Positions 1 through 10,849 of a stretch of 64,000 nt of DNA are shown here, one piece after another; position 1 is the first letter of the stretch; every line of letters begins with the position of its first letter. The notes beneath the pieces were generated by a model. That model did not search any database and was not told the origin of the DNA. It saw nothing but the letters and a program-made list of their open reading frames with translations. Origin of the DNA: Magicicada septendecula. Its lineage: Eukaryota > Arthropoda > Insecta > Hemiptera > Cicadidae. Made by a program: the position numbers and the translations under genes. The stretch is taken from contig CM068369.1 of the NCBI GenBank assembly GCA_034769895.1, positions 426,399,479 to 426,463,478 of the forward strand. Direction: 5' to 3'.

Positions 1-753
1 TGCTATCAAACAAAGTGTTACTATTAAAATTTGTAGCCTACTACAACAGTACGGTACAAGAGGCCAGAAAGCTTAAGGTAACACGTTATACTAATTTTTA
101 AATCGTACAACTGGATTCGGCATAAGAAGAGAGCTTCAGCTATTTCTTTTGAGCGAAATACAACCATAAGTTTTTCTTAACAATATACTGTGGACGATTA
201 TACAGCCATAATTAAATCACCATACAACGAAATGATGACAAATTGTATTACAGCTTCAGAATTGATGGAATTGCAAATAAACAGGCTATCCACAGAAACA
301 CAGAGATACTGAATTTCTCTCACTGTATACAAAAGAAACAAACAAGGGGAAAGAAAAGGACGGATAGGTCGCATTTATCAAACCGATGAGTCAAGGGAAA
401 TACCGAGAACTGTAGGGACTACTTAGACATAGATGCAGAAATGAAATTAAGGCATGACGTAGTGTAGAATCCTATAAGGATGAATGTTAGAAATCGGAAG
501 GTGAAGTTCACAGAAATGATGTAGAGCGGGCCATGAGTCACCTGACACTAGTTTTCGCTACCTTAGTAGCGACCGTGGATTTGTGACATTCGGTCATTAA
601 CTAGACAATATTTTTTGTTCGGATAAACATACACGGACAATTAAAGAAATAATCAGTCCACATAATAATATATGCGTGTTCGTGTAAATATTTATTGAAT
701 GTTGTATCTTATTAATACAAGTATAATTATACTATTATGTGAGACGTAACAAA
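1..753. other. AT-rich intergenic DNA, nothing recognised
   Basis: I see no open frame of note, no repeat structure and no recognisable transposon remnant on either strand. Composition is ordinary AT-rich intergenic DNA. Confidence 0.5.
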
Positions 754-901
754 ATAAGCTTCGAGGCGACTGCGGTATTGCCATGTCGCTTCACTCCCCT
801 CCCCTCCCCCCTTGCTTACGCATACCAAGTGTAACGCGCGACAACGCTGTTGGGCGAGGGGCGGGGAAGAGCTGATACTATTGCGTAACCTCGAAGCTTA
901 T
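754..901. mobile_element. Short foldback (MITE-like) element
   Basis: The ends are perfect 13-bp inverted repeats, ATAAGCTTCGAGG (754-766) and CCTCGAAGCTTAT (889-901). Pairing continues imperfectly inward: a C-rich stretch near 794-812 faces a G-rich stretch near 855-868. The 148-bp interior is much more GC-rich than its surroundings and has no coding potential. I could not find a convincing target-site duplication, so the superfamily is unknown. A non-mobile inverted repeat is the alternative. Confidence 0.5.
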
Positions 902-1559
902 AATGCTATGTCCCGTACTATAGTGTGCTCCCTGAACTGCAGAACCCTCTCACTATTTTGAACGAAGTACATTTATTATTAAGCAATTATTGGGTATTTT
1001 GATCTTAGAAAATGTTTAAATTATCGGAAAAGTTACGAAAATCCCGATTACCCTTACAATTTGTTTTAGTAAAGTGACGACTGTATAGCAATTATACAAT
1101 AAACGCTAAAAATTCCATATAATCGGATCTGTGTTATAATTCTCTTTAGTCTAGCACTTGGCTCGATTTTTACAATTTTTTCAAATTTTCCCATTCCATT
1201 TTTGGAACTTGGGGTAAAAAACCGTTGAAATTTCCAAAACTCTACACTGTATTCAGATTTTAGTTAAAATTCTTTTTAATTTGATAAGCCACATGAATTT
1301 TTAAAGTTTTATCAAAATTTTCACCCACTTTTGGTCCCAAAATTTTAAAAAAATTTCAAAAAATGTACACTAAATTAGATTAGTGTAATATTTAGTGAAC
1401 ATTAAATTACACTGAGTTAAAATTTCCTTTGATTTAACGAACGTTTGCGACTTTTTAAATTTTGACCCCTCACATTTTTACCTCTCTCCTACCTATTTTT
1501 TGGGGAATCAATCTCACAAACAATAGGGTTCTATAGGGTAAAAGTATGGACTGCATGCT
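902..1559. other. AT-rich stretch with A/T homopolymer runs
   Basis: Low-complexity runs of A and T, especially 1160-1360, with no open frame worth noting. It leads directly into the repeat tail at 1560 and may belong to the same old retroelement 3' region, but I cannot show that. Confidence 0.35.
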
Positions 1560-1705
1560 AAGTTTTATGAAAATCGGTTGATGCGTTCAAAAGTTATTGT
1601 GAGACACACCGCAAATAGAAAGACAGACAAATGCCTAAAGGCCGCGTTAAAACTGAAAATTCGTTTTGCTTGTTCAATTTTTTGTGTGTGCGCGCGCGCT
1701 TGTAG
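1560..1705 (+). repeat. Dispersed repeat tail with GT/CG run
   Basis: The sequence reads TTTTATGAAAATCGGTTGAT, then AAAAGTTATTGTGAGAC and a short AGACAGACA run. A TGAAAATCGGTT core followed by an AGTT block and a CAGA microsatellite is, from general knowledge, a very common decayed repeat of arthropod genomes, usually ascribed to non-LTR element 3' ends. A GTGTGTGCGCGCGCGC run (about 1684-1699) follows. The 61-residue frame across it is not protein-like. The core resembles the GGTGAAGATCGGTTAA block of the 160-bp satellite that fills the right part of the window. Confidence 0.35.
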
Positions 1706-2781
1706 TAGTTATTATTATTTATGTAACATACCAACACACCTTCACAAAAAACACTCATTATAACGTTATTAATTATTTCTGTTTTGTCTGTTTACAGTCC
1801 TGACGATGACAACAAACTTTATCGAAACAGCGACACAAGAGTTTTAAATTATGTCTATAGTTAATGATCGAACGTCACAGAACACTTCAGAACAAGACAC
1901 CAATAAAAAGTGTATTTTCGTCATGTGACGTATGGCCAAGTCTGTCGACCGTGTTAAGAACAATCACAGAGTTTCCACTGAAAGTTAAGTGCATGAGGAA
2001 GAAAATTAGCCTTGTGATAATCAGTAATTAACGACATGGTTATTAGAATAGAATAATAATTACTCCTAATAATGATAATAATTGAATAAGAAACAGCACA
2101 CTTTTCTTTGTTACTTTAAAACGACGCAATATCTTTTGCGACGAAAGGAACAAGTGAAACAAGCCAATTATGGACAAATGCATTCACTTACGATGGCAGA
2201 AAACTGCGAATCCGTTCTCTTCAAAACTCTGCTAGTGCACTCAGTCGTTACTTGAATTGTCTTGGGGAAAACATTGTCGCAGTCCTGATACTCTTGAGAC
2301 ACCACTTAAAGTACTTTAGTTGTCTCATCGATTTCGCAGAATAAAAAGTAAAGTAAAAAAGTTGACACTGCAGTATAATTCGTGGATCAAATGTAGTTTT
2401 ACGTTGTAAAAGACCTGACATTAATTTTTCTGTTGAACTGTTTAAACGAGCACGAAACATACATGGAAAATACATAGTTATTTTTATGCAGAAATTCATG
2501 CCTCTAATTTTATTACAACTTTAACATTTTTAACTCAGAAAGTATAATATCACTGTACGTTACAAAAAATTAGTGTCACCTAATGTTGTAATTTACGTGT
2601 GTCGATAATTTAATATAGACTGACTTCTTAAATTCAACATTTATTTTATTTATTTATATTTATTTTTTGTTTTAATTATTATTTTGTTTTCTTCACAATA
2701 ACAATTTTTTGTGTGTATTTTCGAAGGAATTTTTCTCTCTTTCAAATATTAGACCCCGCGGCTGTACCAACTTATGATACT
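1706..2781. other. Non-coding AT-rich DNA
   Basis: No gene seen. At 1798-1838 a CTGACGATGAC...TATCGAAAC arrangement resembles a motif often seen in 3' regions of decayed retroelements. 2638-2715 is a T-rich ATTT low-complexity tract. The 83-residue minus frame at 2248-2499 has no recognisable domain. Confidence 0.35.
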
Positions 2782-2877
2782 GCCACCGTTTCTAGGTCTT
2801 CCTAGACATCTTTTGCCATTTGAAACACAGACGAATGGTGACTTTGGAATCCTAGTGTTTTTCTTCCTTCTCGATAT
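2782..2877 (-). pseudogene. Remnant of LINE reverse transcriptase C-terminal tail
   Basis: The minus strand reads ISRRKKNTRIPK, then eight residues later GKRCLGRPRNGG. The spacing and residues match the end of many arthropod non-LTR retrotransposon polyproteins, which finish with an R-M-x(n)-R-x-P-K block followed by GKR-x-x-GRPRKRW. Here RKRW has become RNGG. The upstream part of the 88-residue frame is not clearly homologous to anything. The piece is short, so the match rests on the motif spacing alone. A second, better preserved copy of the same type of tail lies at 4951-5400. Confidence 0.45.
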
Positions 2878-3152
2878 TCCCCTATTCTTATGATTATTAA
2901 TCTTATTCATATTAGTTAATAGACTGCCGTTACGTTGAGGATATAGGTAATAAACATGGCTACGTGATGCTTTGCACGCGTTGTGTGAAAGCCAGGATGA
3001 TGCAAACTCTCTCACGTTCTGGATTTTCTCCGCTTTCCAGGCGGTGCTCGACTATTGTATCGGCAGTCTTTAACCTTACTACAATACACAGGCCAAGAAT
3101 AAATAGCAGGGTTTGGAAACGACCGGGCAGTTGGGACTGAGAGTTTGTGATT
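2878..3152. other. Non-coding flank of LINE remnant
   Basis: Probably contains more of the decayed minus-strand retroelement upstream of its tail, but no motif can be recognised. Confidence 0.25.
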
Positions 3153-3228
3153 GCGAATTGAAACAGTACGAAGCCTTATAAAATGTAGTTGTTAGCTGTG
3201 TGTAGTGAATCGAAGCGATAAGATTTAC
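3153..3228 (+). repeat. Dispersed direct repeat, copy 1
   Basis: This segment recurs at 3796-3871 at roughly 80 percent identity by eye. The best matched blocks are TGTAGTTGTTAGCTG and ATCGAAGCGATAAGA. The two copies are about 643 bp apart in the same orientation. The interval has no retroelement coding sequence, so I do not call them LTRs. Origin unknown. Confidence 0.55.
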
Positions 3229-3795
3229 ACTGGCTATATTTATAAGTAAGTTGAACGCACTCGCGCGTGTGTACGTGTTTATTTAACAATGAAACAGGCA
3301 TCTCTTTATTTTCAAATTGCTGAAACTGTTAACGTCAGCTATCACAGCAACTCTTATCAATTTTAATGCCTTTTTTATCTCCGCCTATATACCTGTGTTG
3401 CTGATGCAATCTTGTGTCACTTAAACAAAAGCATGCACTGATATCTAAATGACGATGCCACGACACGGGTCGGTTTCGTTGAAGGTGATACGATGCAGTT
3501 GCTGAATAACAGTGTCACCCTATCGCACGCTCAAGGTCATATGTTATGCTGAATTGATATTACTCACTCGTCATAGCTAACGAATAAACAAGTGGGAATG
3601 GGATTTAAGTACAACGAGGAAACAATACTCATAAGAAATATCATTGCCCTTAGACCCACCGCTTTTTTCTAAGGTTTGCACAAACTATAGATTGCGAGAG
3701 TGTAAGACTACGCCCTCTAAACACAATCGAATTCAAATGCAGCCAGATAAATGCTGTACATTCATATAGCCTACGTCTAATCTCACAATACGTCC
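3229..3795. other. Non-coding DNA between the direct repeats
   Basis: No gene recognised. A 67-residue minus frame (3650-3853) runs into the second repeat copy and looks like chance. Confidence 0.35.
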
Positions 3796-3871
3796 TCGAA
3801 TCGAAGCAGTAAGAAGCGTTATTAATTGTAGTTGTTAGCTGCATGTAGTGCATCGAAGCGATAAGACTTAC
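3796..3871 (+). repeat. Dispersed direct repeat, copy 2
   Basis: Second copy of the 3153-3228 segment. After the shared TAAGAYTTAC end the two flanks diverge completely. Confidence 0.55.
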
Positions 3872-4233
3872 TAATAGTGATTGGGAATTATTGTGTACGC
3901 ACTTCTGTAATTGATGACTTGAGTTATTTATTGTGATAGCGTTATATAAGTAAAATTTATTTTTGATATTAGTGTGTGTGTTGAATAGTAGTAAAGTAGA
4001 ATTGTTGTAGACAAGTGTTTTTGTTTATTAATACTGTTGTTAAATTTGTGAGTAACAAATTCTCTGCTGTTCGATTATTTTATTTCCACTGTTTAAAGAC
4101 GACTATCCGTGCGATTAAACATGTTTAATCCTTCTCTGATGTCTACATTCCATAGCGTGCCCAACCTTGTGTATTACACTAACGGATCTCAGAAACATAA
4201 TTTCCGCAACATAAATGCGTCTCCGTCTTCCTT

Positions 4234-4264
<31 letters not shown>

Positions 4265-4950
4265 CACTTCCATAAAGGAGCACTGATGGCCTACTGCCAT
4301 AATGTAAATTTCAACTGTTTTCCGAGTTTTCCTTTTAAGGACTCGCCGAATAGTTCCACACACCACTTCGAATTTATCCAATTCATTAGCGATCTAATTT
4401 TCGTGTATGTAATTCATACGATATTCTAAATAATTAAAATGTGAAACTCGCTCTGTGTACTAATTCGCAAAAATGATCTTAGACCTCACTGGGGTTTTTT
4501 TTTTGCCATGAAATGTCACAATAAATAATAATGCTGGTAAATTGTTCCGCAGAGGATACAGTAAACACTTAAATTATTTTAGCTCATTACTCTACAGTAT
4601 AACCTGTGTTGTATAAAACTACAATGTAGTAGATGACCTGCAAAAATTAACAGTGGTTGGATAACAATGTTTCATTGTGTTTTGAATCTGTATGTTAAAA
4701 AGAGTGGCTGACAAGCTACAACTCTACCCAACACGTTGGCTTACAAATTTACATTCACCGCTAAAAGCAGGCTGATTTACTATTATCTGGTTATAATCAA
4801 CCAGGCTTCTAATACATTCAATCGGTTGTCTTGAATTTCCCTGTTTACGTAGCGCTTGCCACTTTTCCGCGATCTTGGTTGTGGCATTACTTATGACGTC
4901 GATTATGATATTGAACATAAGTTGGCTAAGTTTCAGTTAATATGTGGCTC
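3872..4950. other. Non-coding DNA with a CA microsatellite
   Basis: Contains a short CA run at 4234-4263. Open frames cross it on both strands (4109-4429 plus, 4115-4381 minus), but their composition is dominated by the dinucleotide run (HTHTH, CVCVC) and neither shows a domain. Confidence 0.4.
4234..4263. repeat. (CA)n microsatellite, interrupted
   Basis: About 15 CA units with one AA interruption, read directly. Confidence 0.9.
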
Positions 4951-5400
4951 AATTCGTCAAGCGTTACCGAGGAAAACAGGAAAGAGACTCGAATAAAACT
5001 GTATAAGGCAATGGCTGTGTCAGTGTTGTTGTACGGTTCTGAAACTTGAGTTCCGGTGAAGAAACATCTGAGTAGGATGCAAGCATCGGAGATGAGATTC
5101 TTGCGATCTATTAAAGGCTGGACACGAAGAGATAGACTCTTCACTGAAGACATACGAATAGAGTTGAAAACTTTTAATATGCAAGATCGTATTGCAGAGA
5201 ACAAAGAGGTGTGGACTGCAGATCTGAATAGCCTGCCAAATGGCAGGTTGGCTAAGGAAGTTTGTAATACAGGGCTATTGGACAAAGACGTGTAGGAAAG
5301 CCTAGAAAGCCTTGGTGAAGTGGCTGTACTTCCTTCAGGGCCGTAACAGACGATTAGCCTATTCCCTGATGCAAGAAGAAGAAAAAGAAGAAGAAGACGA
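4951..5400 (+). pseudogene. Non-LTR retrotransposon, RT C-terminal end with GAA-rich tail
   Basis: The plus-strand translation from 4981 gives KETRIKLYKAMAVSVLLYGSET, then a stop, then VPVKKHLSRMQASEMRFLRSI. This is the conserved C-terminal part of endonuclease-reverse transcriptase polyproteins of RTE/Jockey-like LINEs, whose canonical form is YGSETW followed by an AAEMRFLRS block. The stop at 5047-5049 is TGA where the family has TGG for tryptophan. Further on, NGRLAKEV fits the usual NRLPK block. After a stop at 5293-5295 the terminal GKPRKPW motif continues in another frame, so at least one frameshift is present. The copy ends in a GAA-rich microsatellite (about 5367-5400), the usual simple-repeat tail of such elements. 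It is a 5'-truncated, dead copy with no role in the host that I can infer. Confidence 0.8.
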
Positions 5401-5922
5401 ATTGTTTGAAACCGACGCACTTATTGGTCCTAGCATTACAATATCATTATAACATAACGATATTTCATTCAGTACATCAGTGCGTCATATTACGATTGAT
5501 AATTCATTTTAAAAATTAGGAGAAAAATCGGATTCGAAACTATATTCAGTTACACGGATATGAAATTTTACATAACGCAAGATTCGATGATTTTTCTTAA
5601 ACCCTATAGTTTAAATCATTATTTAAAAATTATCTTCAAGTCCTCTGACGTGTCATGAGTATCCTGTCAGAAATCTAATTCGTTTAGAAACCTAACTTTT
5701 ACATTTTGTAATGTTTATTATAGGTTAAAGATATTTCGGTTTGTTATCTCTCTTATCCAGCTAACATACTGTACGACGATGTAACTACTCGTACAGTGGA
5801 AAATTAAATTTGTCAACACCCAATAATGTCAAGTAATAGAGTTCCACACTAATTATAACACAATAAACACTTCAACCACCACTCGATCCGCACTAAGGAA
5901 AATCGCTCAACGGTAACTGACT
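5401..5922. other. AT-rich intergenic DNA, nothing recognised
   Basis: No reading frame, repeat or motif of note between the LINE tail and the TATA hairpin. Confidence 0.4.
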
Positions 5923-5950
5923 TATAAAGCCAGGCGCCCTGGCTTTTATA
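5923..5950. promoter_or_regulatory. TATA-containing hairpin, possible core promoter
   Basis: TATAAAGCCAGG (5923-5934) and CCTGGCTTTTATA (5938-5950) form an almost perfect inverted repeat with a 3-base loop and one extra T. A TATAAA box occurs on both strands. The downstream DNA (5951-6332) is less AT-rich and contains a small open frame from 6174. Whether this is a promoter, and in which direction, cannot be told from sequence alone. A chance palindrome is possible. Confidence 0.3.
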
Positions 5951-6173
5951 GGTCGGGCAAGTGTTCCAGGATAAACTTTCCATCCTTACTGCGGTCTGTC
6001 AAGTGTGGTCTTGAACAATGTGGAAATACTGTAGTGCTACGTGAGTGGAAGGCCTTGATACAGACGAGGCACACCCCGGGGTAGTCGAGAAGCGTGTAGA
6101 ACGACACTATCGACTGTACGAGAGTGTTTCGTGATTGCGTGTTGGAATTTTAATCCGATTGTGTCTGGAACAA

Positions 6174-6332
6174 ATGCCCTATACCAAAATCTATAACGAT
6201 TCAATCGCAAACATTACAGTTATGTATGTAATCAAAGAAGGGGAAAGCGAAAAGAATATTGTAAGAGTTATGGAGAAGAGGAAGATAAGGTCCAAGCAAG
6301 AAGGACAAGCGCAACAAACATCCGCTGAATAG
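6174..6332 (+). CDS. Small open frame of unknown function (weak)
   Basis: An ATG-initiated 52-codon frame begins MPYTKIYNDSI and has a lysine/glutamate-rich, hydrophilic C-terminal half (EGESEKNIVRVMEKRK). It lies about 225 bp downstream of the TATA hairpin, and its charged composition is less typical of random AT-rich frames. I recognise no domain, signal peptide or membrane segment. It could be a short exon, a small peptide or chance. Confidence 0.15.
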   Translation: MPYTKIYNDSIANITVMYVIKEGESEKNIVRVMEKRKIRSKQEGQAQQTSAE

Positions 6333-8262
6333 TGTAGTTTAGTGTAAATTATTATTTACCATCAGAGCGAGGAATAATTTGATCAATTTCTGTAACTTTC
6401 AGAATCTTTTGGGTGACTTTATTCAACAAATTTGAGCTCATATCCAGCACATTTCATATAATCACATACTCGTGTAGGAGTCACACATTTGCGTTCTTAC
6501 AAAGGTATGGCAACGACTCATGAAACAGAGCTTTGGAAAAGTAACGGCACGACGACTAAAAGTAAGCCCAGAATCCGAAATCATACTTACAAAAAGCAAG
6601 ATTCAAATCACTGACGGACAATCGTGTAAAACAAACGAAGCGTTTAGGAAGTACCATGTTTAGTTACACATGTGCGACAAACTACAGTGTACAGCAGTGA
6701 TTACCCAGTGATCAATTCCAGAGTCTCTAATAAATATAAGAATTAATCCCGCTTTGTAGCAATATTTATCTACTGTATATTATTTTGAGCTTTTAATGCC
6801 TATGGATGACTATGTTAGGCTACTAAGCAGTGATAAGAAATGGTAACATGGATTCAAAACACATTGTGCAGTTGCAAAGTAATGATCTTATTCATGCCTC
6901 AACAACTCATGACTCAGCCCTGGAGGAAAAAGTAACAATGAACACAGTACAAGAGTTGGAAAAAACACAATAAAATAATCAACAAATTCCCTTACACGTT
7001 TAATTTGCTCAAGTGCGGGAGCTTAAAAAAAATACAAGTATCAAGAAGAATATGTATAACCTAATACACTGAATAGACTTTCCTTCTAAGCACACTTGAT
7101 TCAGTTGTACTTGATCTAAAGTATGGCACATACACATAATTGATTCAGTATTACGTGATTACCAAATTATTTAAAACACAACATAGAATAATGAGAAAAC
7201 CATTATGAAACTTGGAAAACCAATTCCATAATTATTCTACTTACTTTTATAAGTAAATGTATGACAAAATATTATTTTAACTGTGAATGGTTTTGCAGAA
7301 AAAACCAATGAAAAAATGTTTCATTGATTCACTAATAAACGTTACAATGTTATTAATTAATCAAAATTAATTAATTCACATTCCTTTTAATTATAGGAAA
7401 TTACTGTGATTCACTTTGCATATCTTTCATTCAATTACGCGCCACGTCGTTGCGCCATGTACACTGTAATTATGCAACGCGTTGGGCACTATATACGATG
7501 TAATTAATGATGCTGATTTAATTGTATAACTTATTTACTAAATTTATATATTATTTCATCTGTATTTATGAAAATGCTATCTGTACAACTCTGTCGTGTT
7601 TCTCTACTTTATTTGGCCCTACAGTTGGATGTCATCTATAATGATAATTAAATGTATTTCTTTAGTTAATTGCATGAGTTAAATTATTGTTAATTTATAA
7701 ACCACAATCAAACTTGTTAAACATGAAATTGATTCTGACTTTAACTGCCAACTAAGCTTCTAGTCTGAGTATATTTGTAAGCAAGGTAATTGATAAATTA
7801 TATTGAATTGAATCATGAGTTATATATCCTATTTAGTGAAAAGTTAACTTGTGAGTCAGGTCTTACACAAATCAATAGAACACGAACGAATCCATTCTAA
7901 AATACGTTTATTAAAATATCGTATCTTATCCGTATTCATATCATAACATAAATCATATAATCAGAGCACTTACTAATCTTCTAAAAGACAATAAAATTCT
8001 ATACCACATTTAAATAATTGAAAGAACAAGTTTAAAATAATTAAAAGAACAATCAAATGTAGGCACTTATTCGTGCGTAGTGACGTTACTAGTTACCAAT
8101 GTGGTGTGCGCATAATTTCCATTAAGTGGTTTTACGTCAAAACACATTAAACATTTATATACGTGAAATACTCATATACTAACAATACACATATTAAGCA
8201 TATACATAGTTAAAATCCTGTTCCTGCAACAGACATATTAGAACACATACATAGTTACAATA

Positions 8263-8265
<3 letters not shown>
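6333..8265. other. AT-rich intergenic DNA, nothing recognised
   Basis: Nearly 2 kb without a usable reading frame or repeat structure. There is no coding signal on either strand. Confidence 0.45.

Positions 8266-8312
<47 letters not shown>
8266..8312. repeat. (TA)n microsatellite
   Basis: An uninterrupted run of about 23 TA units. Confidence 0.95.
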
Positions 8313-8313
<1 letters not shown>

Positions 8314-9179
8314 TAACAAGAATACATGTGCAATATTCTATAACATAATGATCCCTACCTATGGATTCGTATTCTATCTGACTCTTGTTTATAAAATTCT
8401 CAGGTGGTTTGGTTCTAAGTGTCAGGTCAGTGGTATTTTGGTAAATTAATAATTATATTAAGAGATTAACTTTGTACGTTACTCGTTCTGTTGTGACGTA
8501 TCGCTCCCATGGTGTATCCATGCGGTTTCCTTCGTTGACGGTTGATGTTAATCCATATAGCACTTGTGATTGACACTTTCGATTTCTATACGTACATCGT
8601 TCTAGAACACTAGTCCGCACTCCGCGACATTCGCTATGAGTTTTGAGATCGCCACAGTGTAAGATGCGGCATAGCACTTAGAATCTATCGACTATGCGTA
8701 TTCGCTTATGCGTCTATTGACGCGATTAACAGCTTGATACAGTTACGCACTTAATATTCTTTCATCTTGCGCGTTGTACTCTCCTGCGACGCCTAGATTG
8801 TTTCCAAGTTTATTAGGCAATTATAGTCATTGCTATTACTTGACTTTATTCGAAATAGCGTAGTATCACTACTTTATGTAAAGGTTCAAGAATGTCACTG
8901 CTAAATATTATCACCTTTATGACAGTGTATTACATATAGTTTATAAAGTTCGTTATTCGCGCGTCATCGCGAACACTACCGTTCCGTTTCGGCGTTCTAA
9001 GTCTTATTCACGCACTTCCATTAAGTCTGAACAAAGTCTTTATAGTATCTAATGAAATACTGTGAATTACTGGGTTACTGAGATACTGAAAGTAACAATG
9101 TACTGGAAGAAAACATTGACTCGCTGAAATTAATGAAGTACCGATATAACTGAAATACTGCGCAAAGTTTTTATGAACC
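8313..9179. other. Intergenic DNA, no gene recognised
   Basis: A 74-residue minus frame (8453-8677) exists but has no recognisable domain and no supporting context. 9030-9160 is loosely rich in ACTGA-type pentamers and grades into the short tandem repeat that follows. Confidence 0.35.
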
Positions 9180-9246
9180 GAGTAAAGTTTCGAATGAATT
9201 AAGTAACCAATTCGAATGACTGAGAACTGAGTAAAAATTCGAATGA
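9180..9246 (+). repeat. Short imperfect tandem repeat, three copies
   Basis: Three related units can be read: GAGTAAAGTTTCGAATGA (9180-9197), AAGTAACCAATTCGAATGA (9201-9219) and GAGTAAAAATTCGAATGA (9229-9246). Spacing is irregular (about 21 and 28 bp). Confidence 0.6.
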
Positions 9247-10289
9247 ACTGAGAGCGCGTCCCCTTGCGTATACAGTTTTTATTCCTTTCGATAGTCCCAC
9301 TCTTGTAACTCCGATGATCGCTCCAACTTCCCACCAAATCATCTCTGATAGGCTTATTGCATGGACCTCCCTGTGTCCTCTCGTCTCCAGTCTGTATTTC
9401 TGGCGAATTCTCCACCCAGCGCCGTTTGGAGAGGGATGTTCTTACTTGGGATTTGTTCTCTGGTCGCCGGCTCCTGTCAGCACCATCCCCTTCAGTAGCT
9501 CCCTTCGGAATTCTCGTTCCTCATTGGCTGGTTGGCTTTCTTAACTTGAGTTTGACGCAGTCCACGTGGACTCGTCGAGTTGCTGTCTTTCGTCCGTTGC
9601 CCTGTTCTTGGAATCTGTGTTAAGGCCTTGCTTCCGAAATCACATCTGCTACTTTTGGTGTAGCGTATCAAATTCCCTTATTGTTGAGACACTATCGACT
9701 TCCTTCGATGAACTACGGTTGGCATAACATCTGTGCTCTCCATTGGCATAACTCAGTCGCATGCCCCATTGTCTGTGCACCAACTATTGTTTTACTATAA
9801 GTCGCACACATGGTTTCGAACAAAACTCTTACCGTTGGCTATGCATTTTTCTCGTTACTGGACATATGTAAGGGTAGCATTCCTTTGTTATAATTGTGGA
9901 GTCAAGCGTTCCCACGCATGGCCCAGTTCGTCGCAACGTGTGCTGTACTGCTCATTGTTCGTTAATGGTTTTTACGTCGTTTTAACGGAAAGGAAAGGTT
10001 TGTTCCTTTTCGTCGCCCACCCTCGAACAAAGCTAACATGTGTCACTTTTGACGGGCTCTAATTGCTGGTGTACTTCTCTCGCAATACCCAAAATTTCAA
10101 AAAAATCTCGAAATAATAATCACATTATAGCGTCCAGTAGACTTCACTGTGTTTAGGGGAAAGTGTATTAGCGACAGCCCTCTATTATTTTCATCATATT
10201 ATAAGACCCAGTCTATTTCTTTCCATCTCTCAGTTAGACAAACAGATGCGTTTGTCCGACGTTTCGTCCTTGATTTGTAGTCAGTACCA
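9247..10289. other. GC-richer segment with overlapping frames, unidentified
   Basis: From about 9250 to 10060 the base composition rises above the local background and there are several 76-135-residue frames on both strands. I looked for reverse transcriptase, integrase, protease and transposase motifs and recognised none. It may be a decayed retroelement or old coding DNA. 10070-10289 is plain AT-rich DNA. Confidence 0.3.
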
Positions 10290-10297
10290 TCTGTTAT

Positions 10298-10754
10298 CAG
10301 ACCCGGATTTGCCACTAGGCACACTAGGCACATGCCTAGGGGCGGCAGGCTCAGGGGGCGGCACGAGGTGAAAAATTATTTGTTAAAATTTCAAGTTTTC
10401 TGTTTTTTAATTACAGTATTTGTATTGGGCACTTGCATTATGGCGAAATTGAAGAAAATGGTTTTGAAATAACCTTTAATTATATCGTTGAATAACACTG
10501 TATTGACACGGTAACACGGTATTACTAAAGTGTACACGTAAATAAATATTAAAAAAGTTAAAAAAATGTAGTCTTTTTCACAATTCCATCACATTTCCCT
10601 TTTAGGTTTAAGATCAAATGAGATATTTGCAATAGAGGTAGTTGAAATGACTGTTTTCAGCAGTCAAGGAGAATTGAATATATAGAAGTAACTTGTTAGG
10701 GGGGGGCGCTAACAATCGTGCCTAGGGGCGGCAGGACACCTAAATCCGGGCCTG
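10298..10754. mobile_element. Non-autonomous hAT element with 8-bp target duplication
   Basis: The terminal inverted repeats are CAGACCCGGATTT (10298-10310) and AAATCCGGGCCTG (10742-10754), matching at 12 of 13 positions. The element is flanked by a perfect 8-bp duplication, TCTGTTAT, at 10290-10297 and 10755-10762. Eight-bp duplications and CAG-type ends are diagnostic of the hAT superfamily. Both subterminal regions carry the same-strand 17-mer TGCCTAGGGGCGGCAGG (10333-10349 and 10719-10735), possibly transposase binding sites. The 457-bp interior is AT-rich and lacks a transposase, so the copy depended on an enzyme supplied in trans. The intact duplication suggests a fairly recent insertion. 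Confidence 0.88.
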
Positions 10755-10849
10755 TCTGTTATTCTAAATGACGCTTTAGGTTTGTCAACTAGAACAGTGT
10801 CGTTTACAAACCGATCCTTTGCTGCAGACCAAGCAAGAAAAGGGGCTGG

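Noticed and set aside
3153..3871. LTR pair of a small retroelement
   Set aside because: The copies lack TG...CA ends and a primer binding site, and the interval is only about 570 bp without coding sequence.
4109..4429. 106-residue plus frame and its antisense frame
   Set aside because: Both cross a CA microsatellite that gives HTHTH or CVCVC runs, and the rest has no protein-like features.
9008..9623. Overlapping frames of 76-135 residues in the GC-richer segment
   Set aside because: Higher GC lowers stop frequency on all frames. I found no motif of any known family, so I describe the segment but do not call a gene.
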